DNA of 64,000 nt from Collybiopsis luxurians FD-317 M1 (taxonomy: Eukaryota > Basidiomycota > Agaricomycetes > Agaricales > Omphalotaceae). Each line of letters begins with the position of its first letter. The first letter of the stretch is position 1. Location: assembly GCA_000827265.1 (NCBI GenBank), contig KN834769.1:543996-607995 (forward strand). The letters are read 5' to 3'. Of this stretch, positions 55,922-64,000 are shown in pieces. The notes under the pieces were generated by a model. That model saw only the letters and a program-made list of their open reading frames with translations, was not told the origin of the DNA and did no database searches. The position numbers were made by a program, and so were the translations under genes.

Positions 55922-56505
55922 AGTTGAGTGATTGGACTGTATGAAGGTAGAGGAAAGAGGGAGAGAGGTGATTTAATATTTATAGCAACGAACATCAACG
56001 TCGACGTCGAAGGTCCATTCTGACGGGATAGGCGGATGTCGCGGGAGCTCGGCCCAAGCTCGGCCTACGGCCTTTCCCATTCCGGCAACATTTTACCGGT
56101 CAAAGCTGTCTGTACGAAAAAAAATCCGTGGCCCGTGTTTAGCCTGAAGAATAATTTCTCAATCAAACCAAATATGCTAAGCAAAATATTGTCATACGGC
56201 TTCTAGCCCGATTTTTCACCACTGTCATCGACTCAGCGTGTACTACTAAAGCTTTCGTTTCTGAAAACCAGAATGGCAACTTAACTGGAATCTGGACTAT
56301 GAACTAAAGGCTGAAAATCGAAAGGATTGCATGATAGTATATTTACCGTTACATAGTTACTAGTGAGTATGAGAATGGTTATCCTCAAACTTCAGTCCGC
56401 GCTCAGTTCTTCCTGTACCTTCATCTCTATTTCTCTCCACTCATCCGAGTTCCTTCCATACAAATCTCGGATATCTCCCCAAGTAAGCGCTTCCTTCTTG
56501 GGGTA

Positions 56506-57705
56506 TCACGAGAAAAACCTGTCACCATTGAGATGCCTTTCCGACTTACGCTTCGGATGTTTCGGGAGCCCATGAACCCTTTCCAAGTGGTCCAAAACGA
56601 CATCATGCCTCCCTCTACTGAGGTACTCCTCGCACGGGGGATATGGGCAAATGACTTTAATTTTATGATGTGTATGAATGTGCCGGAAGAGCACTTTGGC
56701 ATCTTTACATAGCTGGCCACATTTTTTCCCGGTTTCCAGCTTCCACCAGCACAACGTCTGTGGGATTTTTTCATTTTTGTTTCTAGCTTTGGGAAGATGG
56801 CCATATATATGGCTGTCGACATTGTCCTTGTTCATCAAAACCCTGCATTCGGTTCCATCGTCTTTGAGAAATCTGCAAATGCTGCTTGAGATCTTCCGAG
56901 ATCTAGTAGGGTATTCTCCGTGAGTACAGGAGATGGCTGAGGACGTCTGGTGAGCATACCAGGTGGCGGCCAGCTGAAACCAGTAGTCCCTTGGTAACCG
57001 CGATCTGTCCTACAGTCATAGTCGGAGGCTTTCGAAGGTAAAGAGATATCTACTCCACTCTGAGGTGGGTCACAGGGGAGGTAATGCTCACGATCGTCGA
57101 AAGTTGGGAGATGGAAATAAGCAGGAGGCGGCTGAGCATATCCGGGAACCTGTGTAAACATATTCATCCTCATGGACATGTCCTGGATGGGTGATTGGTA
57201 GGCAGGCGGGTAGTATGGACATGGTTCAGCCCTGTGCATAAGACTTGAGTAATTGATCTCGGGACTGACTCGACCTTACATATAACTTGCTTGCGAATAG
57301 GGGTCAATGTTCATCTGGGGCAAATTCATATCTGGCAAGAGCGCATTGCCCAGCCAGTGGCTTCGCGGCCCATTGTAGTACTGTCCAGTGCCATTGAGAT
57401 TCGCCAGAGAATATTCAACTGTGGAATGGAAGTAGTCAGCAGGGGTGCAGATACTATCGTCCTCATGGGTGCCTACTACATGCTTCCGGCACATACAGCA
57501 TCGTGCTTTGGACAGGCGATTTGACATGATTAGCCAAAGAACCTTCTGGTACTGCAGGAATGTCAACTCCATTGCCTTGCAAAGAAAGCTGTCGAGTGAG
57601 AGGGGAGCGCAAATGAGTTGAGTACCCCAATCTTTCGGAGTTGGATGCATTGGTAGAGTGAAGAGAAGATCGAGTATCAAACTGAAACAGTCCTGGATCG
57701 CCCAT
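56506..57705 (-). CDS. C2H2-type zinc-finger protein (probable transcription factor)
   Basis: Several exons. The N-terminal part begins MGDPGLFQFDTRSS; a middle part is rich in Pro, Tyr and Met (PYYPPAYQSPIQDMSMRM). The C-terminal exon carries zinc-finger-like units: ECRVLMNKDNVDSHIYGHL, then a unit with CGQLCKD and FRHIHTHH, then CPYPPC with LDHLERVH, and ends DRFFS at 56506. Spacing resembles the loose C2H2 fingers common in Agaricomycetes. Exon joins at about 57530, 57260 and 56870 are approximate. A DNA-binding regulator is the likely role; target unknown. Confidence 0.5.
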
Positions 57706-57749
57706 TGTCAACTCCTTTCTCACAGACAATGTATGTAGATGCACTAATA

Positions 57750-59030
57750 AAATGCAGGGGAGAGACGGTCTTGAAATGAGAAGTAGTTCACTGCGAGGAC
57801 TCGAAATGTAGTTAGCGGGTATCCTTCACATTGTTATATATGTAGTGTGTTCACCCAGTGAGATCGGAGCGAGATCTAGTCATGATGCATGACATCCTAT
57901 ATTGTTGTGCGCACCTATTATAATTTAGTCTCAAGCCATATTGAGTGAGGACAGGGAAAAAATCCCAGAGCATAGCTGCGAAACTCTGCTGCACAGCCTC
58001 CCAAATTTGACAGCCGATCCTGAAAGATCCCGCATTCTCGGACAAGTTTACGAGCCGAGCCAAGTGCGCCATTGTTGAACAGCGAGAAAACTTTTAGTGT
58101 ATGTAACATCGCAACGATTGCTGCGACTGATAAGAGCAATTTCGCGCCGAGTTGTATGTTTGAAAACCTGGATTTGCAGACGCAAAAATGAATGTTAAGA
58201 AGGCGCTCTCGACAAAAAGGGTTGAGACGAAGTCCGTTGATTCCGTGAACAATTTCCTCTGCAGTTACTCGTAAGTGCTGAAATTTCTTTGCGCTTCTTT
58301 TTAAACTCAAATTCGCAGTCAATTAGGTTTTCTCAATGCGAGGGGTTACCAATCTTGGCTGACTTGTGATCTCTGGTTCCCAACAGCACGCTATGAGACA
58401 GTGAATTTCAGCATTCTTGACTCAAGAATATTCTCATTCAGCAAACGACATTATTCTATATTGTCGACTATCCGCTGTGGTAGGTACGAATTATCTGCCT
58501 GAGTCAGAGAGTAGGCGGTGTAGCTGAAGCCTCAAAGCAAATTTACAACATCGGATTACTTTTGTGCATATCTTTTCTACTCCGCTATTTCTAGTTGCTC
58601 TCTTTGGGGTTGAGGGACGCTGTTTGAAAGTATAAGAGTGAATTGGTACAGTGCAAATCGAGGAAACTTATTCTCAAATATAGGACACTTAATGTCTAAC
58701 CTAAATGGCTACAAATAGCACCATTGGCCAGCCAGATGTACTGGCAAGGGCCGATCTCGGATCGATTACGACGTTGAATGAATGATAGAAGGAAGTATGT
58801 TACACGGTTACCGGTCAAGAACCCATTACGGCTTGCAACAGAAGATATCCCTAATCTTCCTCTGATTGCCAGCCTATATGCCCTTACCAAACCAACAGCA
58901 GGTGCACAGAAACTGAGTGTAAAGTTTCTTGCATATTGATCCGGCGTTTGATTCTCCCTCCATCTATACAATCATTTCAGGCCATATCTAGTGGCCCATC
59001 ACTTGGTATCGCACGCGAGATTGAAATTGA
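57750..59030. other. Intergenic, nothing recognised
   Basis: Only short, low-quality frames. No repeat match to other parts of the window noticed. Confidence 0.4.
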
Positions 59031-59031
59031 G

Positions 59032-59328
59032 TCACAACTTGATGCCTTTCACTGCGGTATCCTCTTCTCTCAAATCACCATCACCATCACCGTCATCCTC
59101 ACTGTCACCATCATCCCCTTCGTCTTCCACATTTGCAACTTGCACAAATCTTGCCTGCTCACATGCACCCTTCCATGTAAAATCACTCATTTCACCTTCC
59201 TTCAAATTCTTCCTCTCCTTACGTTTCTTCCGTAACCCAGCCTCGATATTCAGCCTTTTGACATTGGACCGTTTTATAGCCCGTTTCGGGAGGTTTGGAA
59301 GGACAAGGTCGATGGATGGGCCTTGGGG
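59032..59328 (-). CDS. Possible exon of a basic-then-acidic protein
   Basis: The minus strand is open to a TGA at 59034-59032. It reads SIDLVLPNLPKRAIKRSNV, then a Lys/Arg cluster (LRKKRKERKNLK), then an Asp/Glu run (NVEDEGDDGDSEDDGD). There is no plausible ATG at its 5' side, so it would be a 3' exon. The layout resembles nuclear proteins, but I cannot name one. Confidence 0.3.
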   Translation of the reverse strand, partial: PQGPSIDLVLPNLPKRAIKRSNVKRLNIEAGLRKKRKERKNLKEGEMSDFTWKGACEQARFVQVANVEDEGDDGDSEDDGDGDGDLREEDTAVKGIKL

Positions 59329-59334
59329 TTAGGT

Positions 59335-60260
59335 CGCCTCTGAAAGAAACACTGGTCATACGTTCGGATGAAACTCGGTCGGATTGTCAGTAGCATTGTT
59401 GAAACGAGAGTGAGCTGCCTCATAAGCGATGCCACTTTGCGGCTCGGCATCGGTTAAAAGGCGAGTCTTCCTGTAGAGTACATATATATTAAAAATTTTA
59501 ACCCGGACGAGTGGACTGAGAACGCGGGATTTTAGTGGGTATGGGATCGGAAGAATGTAAATTTGATTTGTTGTTTTATATTCATGTAGCCCATTTTAAA
59601 TTGACTTGATTCACTTTTGCAGTTCCAGTTTTTTTCAATGCTGTTTTATTGTATTTCCTTGCCCTATACATTTTTGGACCCAGCCCCACCAAATCATACA
59701 TCCGACGACGCCACCTTTGGGTCAATCACTATTGAAATCAACAGTTTTGTTCTTCCCTTAGGCAGCAGCGCTGTTTCTGACTCTTGTATTACATAGAAAC
59801 CATATCAAAATCTCGAATACAAATTATAAACACAACGAAAAATTCAGAACTGCCAAAGTTTATGCAAGCAGCTGTACAGTCTTTGTATAATTCTGTGCTC
59901 CTTCAAAATCCATGTGGCTACCTATCTTTATGTGATCCGCACACCTATATGGCATTTGGGTATTGAGTGTGCGTACCGGAGGCCGGGGCCTACTCGTAAG
60001 CCTAGATGCTATACCCTATGGACAACCAGCTAATCAGAATATTGACCCAGTGTACGAGAGGCTGAAGTGATGACTAAGTAAGAGTTGGGAATGCTGTATA
60101 GCACGTTCATTCGGGGACCTGAGTACTCGGTCATCCTTGAGTCCTTGCGGATCCCACCAGTATGGGTACGAAACAATGAAAATATGGCATATATTGGTCC
60201 TGGCTGTAAGCCCATAAGAATAAAAAGGCTGGCTCCCAGAAATTGTAGCGGTTATGCTGA
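59335..60260. other. Intergenic, nothing recognised
   Basis: AT-rich with short frames only. Confidence 0.4.
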
Positions 60261-60979
60261 GGGAGGTTTTGAGGAAAAAGTGCCGCAGCTGTCGCCGGAG
60301 CATCATTACACAAATACAGATAATCAGCGGTGTGGATCCCTATCGAATTCCAGTGATAGATGTCGGCACAAGCGAGATACATTAATCCAGTGAAATCGAA
60401 TTCTTTTTGCGTGGCCTCATACCTCAATGTCGCTTATTACTACATATTGCTTCGAACCGTCTTGATTTCTATATCTAATTCCTAAATACCTACCAGTGCG
60501 CTCTTGACGTCGTTTGTGCTTTACATCCGTACATAATACGGCATCATCTAAAATCGTACATCGTGAAGAGTGCATGCTAACAATAAGAAACTGATTTAAA
60601 CCTCAGGCAGAAAACGTGTCAGTTCAGGAACTTACTACCAGTATTGTCAACGCCCACTGCGAGTACTCTGGATGGAATTGAGGGTTCCTTCCTTGCGTCC
60701 TCCCCTCTCATCTCGCCCTATCCTACTCTAATCCCCCCCCCCGGCCTCCTTACAAAATACCTAACCTCACGCAGTCCTCGACACCTGAAAACAACCTTTC
60801 TCATAAAACGAGCGCACACAATATACACCTTCGTTTGCAACACTGCCCTCCTCCACTCCCTATTCATTTCAGCCTTCTCCGCCTTTTGCTGTCAAAACGA
60901 CTGCTTGACGCGCTAGAGGCTGTAGACGTCTGGAACCAGCTTCACTTCCCGCCTCTCCTGATCGGCTTGATAGATTTAA

Positions 60980-62840
60980 CCTGGCCCCGAGAATTGGACC
61001 CATAGCCAATATATATGCAGGAGTCGTTGATTCGAGTGATTTAAGTGAGGTGACGAGGGGACTCGAGTGGGCTGTCCAGGGTGTGAGATGTCATAGGTGT
61101 CATCGACGTGACGGGGGTCACAGGCGTCGTCCGCGCAGGTCCAAAAGTAGAGGTAGAGGAAGGTGTAGACGTAGGCACAAGTCACGACTAGGTTCAGTCG
61201 TGAGTCTCGTCCCGAAATTAGTAGTACTACCACTGCCGCTATTGTTCCTTTCATGGCTATTTCCATTACCATTACTTACTGGAGCTGTGCATGCTACCAG
61301 AGTAATCTGAAGAAGAGGACGACACGGACGAGCCTGATGCTGATTTCGTGAATCCTCTCCACGGGGCCAAACTTCGCAGCGTTTGGCATTCTCGGCGTTC
61401 TCCTCGATGTATATGTGTCATAGGTAGTATTGAATGGTGCTGGGATGATCCTTTCCCGGGAGGAGGAAGTCGGAGCGCATATGGGGAATATGGAGGAGCA
61501 AGTTCGTCAAGATCCAAGTTGGGACCCGGTGGAGCAGATCTCAACGATTTTGTTGCCCTTCCATCTCTACTTGGGAAATCGACATCGAGAGAGGGCCGAA
61601 GGAGTGACTGATTTCCGAATAGCCGAGAACGAGACCCAGTAGAATCCTGCATAGAATTCGCCTAATCCGGATTGTGCATCCCACATAATCGCCCATACCT
61701 GCTCAGGTTGCTCTCGCGCCGGCTCCATATAAACCTCTAAATCCCCTCCCTTGTGTCTCCGTCAAGGACAAACTCATCCTGTTTGAACGTATCCCATATC
61801 TCCTGCACCCCCGACCTTTTCCGCGTCAGTCATACCTCCTGTTCATCTGATCCCCAAATAATTGCTGAAGGGAAGCCTCAACGTCGTCCAGGTCCGTTGA
61901 ATCTGGAGCTGCACCTGCATCTGCACCGGGAGGCTAGCGAAACGTGAAGACCAGGAAAATATCTCGGTAAAAAGAGCAGAAAGAATTTGGAAATGTATGA
62001 ACGGAGTCTGAGGGATCCTTTGGTATTCGCAATTTGGAGCCTGACCGTCCTAACCGTTACAGAACGTCGGTGAACTTTGATCGACATGCATAAGATGTGA
62101 TCCATACCTCATAATAATATCCCACACCTTTGCCCTCTGTTATCGATACCATTCGGACATTGCGGGCATGATAGCTTTTTCCGTGTTATAAACTTGGCCT
62201 CGCGGAACGCATCTAACATCCCCTCCATCCCCGACTTCATTCTCGCAACCCAACTATTCTCCTTGTTTGTCCGACCTCCAGCTGATTGCCGGATATAAGT
62301 TAACGCGTCATATGGGTTCTATTTGACTCGGAGCAGCACCCGCTCTCGCGCGAGTGAGGCTGGCAAAAGGTGATGATCATAAAGAAATCCCAGAGGAAAG
62401 ACCCGTAAGGAGGTTTTTGGACGTGACTGAATGGAGCCTGAGAAACAGTGTGCGACTTCGAGACGATCGCTAAAGACGGGGAGGTGTTGGAATGAAGAGT
62501 TCGACTATTTGACCCAACCATTATCACGGTCAGCAAATTTGGACGGCAGCATGAGATGCGATGCATACCACATAACTGTATCCCGGGTATGGTGACTTCC
62601 TGCAAGCCTCGAAGAAAGACGTGTAGAAAGCTAGCCGTCCCCTTCCTGTTATGCAGGTATGTTTAATAATGTAATCAATGTTGTAGATGAGGCGAATCCA
62701 GATCCGATGAGACTGACACTCGTGAGGAGAGGGGAAGGGATGATCATGAAAAGGAACAGCGAGCGAGGAGGAAGCCGTAGCTCGATCGTGAGCAGAGACG
62801 AAAGACGGATGGAGGAGGTTGTCGCTGGAGCTGACATTGA
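60980..62840 (-). pseudogene. App1-type phosphatidate phosphatase remnant, copy 4
   Basis: Aligned by neighbouring sequence with copies 1-3 (for example MQEVTIPGI near 62600 against DLQEVTIPA, and the Ser-rich tail SASGSSVSSSSSDYSGS near 61290). The catalytic DIDDT block is gone: the matching stretch near 62680 reads FASSTTLITLLN. More damaged than copies 2 and 3. Confidence 0.45.
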
Positions 62841-62889
62841 ACTAGACCGGAATTCGACAGGGTCAAGTAGAGTCAGCTATTGACTTGTG

Positions 62890-63061
62890 TAGTAGAGTTT
62901 TGCTTGAAGACCGTTGGCTCTGTAGGAGGAGTGGACGTTCAAGAATGAAGACATAAGCTTTCGCCTGGTTGGACTGGAACGACCGGATGAACTAAAGAGA
63001 CATATAAATTATTCTAGACGTACTCACCAGACACGATGAAGGTTCTATTCTCTGACTTCAT
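62890..63061 (-). pseudogene. Fragment of dehydrogenase 5' end, copy 3
   Basis: First exon MKSENRTFIVSG at 63061 leftwards, then the same deletion in the second exon as in the copy at 38.0 kb. Part of the near-identical duplication. Confidence 0.6.
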
Positions 63062-63223
63062 CCTTACACCGATGGTGGTTCTGCGAAAAGTTAGACCGGC
63101 AAGGACGTTCCGGCACATCCGTTTAATTCACGTGCCACGCGTTGTCACGGCGCGTCTACCAGACGCGTCTCTTCGGATGTTCATGGTGCTTACGGTTCAA
63201 TCCATATCACCACTACAGTCGAC

Positions 63224-63538
63224 TTGCTAGCTTTTCTTCTGTTTTACAAGACATCTTTCTCTGAGGTAGAGGCTGCCATATCTCAAGGAGGCACAAAGTC
63301 CATAAGGAACCGCAGAAATAACTATAGGAATGGCGCTCGAATCTTGTTACCTGATGATACAGATATAGAAACTGATTCAGTCCGCAGAATGAATCCCTCC
63401 CAAAGGCTCATCTTCCAACCGAGCCACCAAGCTCGATTCTTATTCGATTGCTCTGCAAGGTCGTCGTGCAAAATCTGTTGCACCTGCACTCTCATCGCCA
63501 AAATCGCCGAAACTATATCCGGCATGACGAGCCGGTAA
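63224..63538 (+). CDS. Unassigned short protein, divergent from the dehydrogenase fragment
   Basis: 104 residues: MLAFLLFYKTSFSEVEAA, then RNRRNNYRNGARILLPDD, and a Cys-rich end (SCKICCTCTL). The copy at 38310-38580 stops earlier; a shorter, diverged one is at 55800-55925. Recurrence of the RNRRNNYRN segment in frame supports coding, but I recognise no family. Confidence 0.35.
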   Translation: MLAFLLFYKTSFSEVEAAISQGGTKSIRNRRNNYRNGARILLPDDTDIETDSVRRMNPSQRLIFQPSHQARFLFDCSARSSCKICCTCTLIAKIAETISGMTSR

Positions 63539-64000
63539 ATAGGCATGATTACTGCTATATCTCACTTGTTCGGGGGTAAATCGATCGTTTATTGCCTAGG
63601 GATAAACCCCATAGAGGTAGGATATAGTTTGGGTGGTTTTGCGATCCTTTCGAGACAGATCTTAAGGTGTCAAGACCCTTACAATAGATAATCGAGAAGA
63701 AATAAAGAGCCTCGCGATTTCAAAGCCGGAAAATCCATTTACAAGCCCAAAGACCAGTATTCGGAAATATAAGAATTAATAGTGGGTACTAAAAAACGAG
63801 ATATCATTTGTCCAGATTGGCTAGATAAATTATGCACAATTTACCGATTTGCTCTGGCTCTTCACAGGCCAGACATTGGCCCGTGTACAGGTACAGTAAT
63901 GCACGCGACACCAATCAATTGCCCAAATCAAGTACATAGTGCAGAACGCGGCGGCAAAGTCATCTCCATCTCGATGGGGCATATGAACCTGTGGGTTAGA

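Overview
This looks like nuclear DNA of a mushroom-forming basidiomycete (Agaricomycetes). The F-box proteins carry the lineage-typical SPIRQLPSETLGEIFLRCLP motif, introns are 45-75 nt with CTRAY-like branch sites, the mitochondrial and dehydrogenase genes are fungal in type, and transposon debris is abundant. Everything was read by eye from the sequence; no searches were run.

Layout. 1-6.1 kb: a tandem cluster of F-box/leucine-rich genes (one cut by the window edge, two complete). 6.6-8.05 kb: two convergent mitochondrial genes, a Grx5-type monothiol glutaredoxin and a Zim17/Tim15-type zinc-finger co-chaperone. 8.2-11.0 kb: two short-chain dehydrogenases, both on the minus strand. 11.3-17.4 kb: AT-rich, decayed repeats with a clear hAT-type miniature element. 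From 17.4 kb on, a duplicated module dominates. Each copy, in the same order, holds (i) a minus-strand gene with a very long array of ~77-bp repeats, (ii) a decayed minus-strand gene with the catalytic block of App1-type phosphatidate phosphatases, and (iii) a copy of the dehydrogenase promoter and first exon. Module copies lie at about 17.4-25.1, 28.8-38.9 and 45.4-55.9 kb, and a fourth, without the array gene, at 60.2-64.0 kb. Between them are a MYND-finger gene, a C2H2-finger gene, an unassigned protein and several miniature inverted-repeat elements.

The main result is the array genes (A 17455-21325, B 28751-34205, C 45615-50912, all minus strand). Read on the minus strand, each ~77-bp repeat is a complete spliceosomal intron (GTGAGTTCTG... 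CTCAC branch-like box ... pyrimidine tract ... TAG). Consecutive introns are separated by exactly three variable bases. The upstream exons, alignable in all three paralogues, end in phase 0, so each 3-base exon is one whole codon, and in genes A and C the last exon resumes in phase 0. I count 31, 36 and 47 such micro-exons. The 112 single codons contain no stop, no Pro, Cys or His, and 15 Trp. A fourth, truncated array (27.3-28.4 kb) has lost splice sites and carries a stop triplet, as expected without selection. The 5' part also uses a 2-base exon and a 15-base exon. I know of no described gene built this way. It would encode a protein segment one residue per exon, and skipping any single-codon exon keeps the frame, so combinatorial isoforms are possible. 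Function is unknown; the N terminus has an IGRDQIN-like motif that I associate, from memory, with N-terminal regions of NLR-type proteins of mushrooms.
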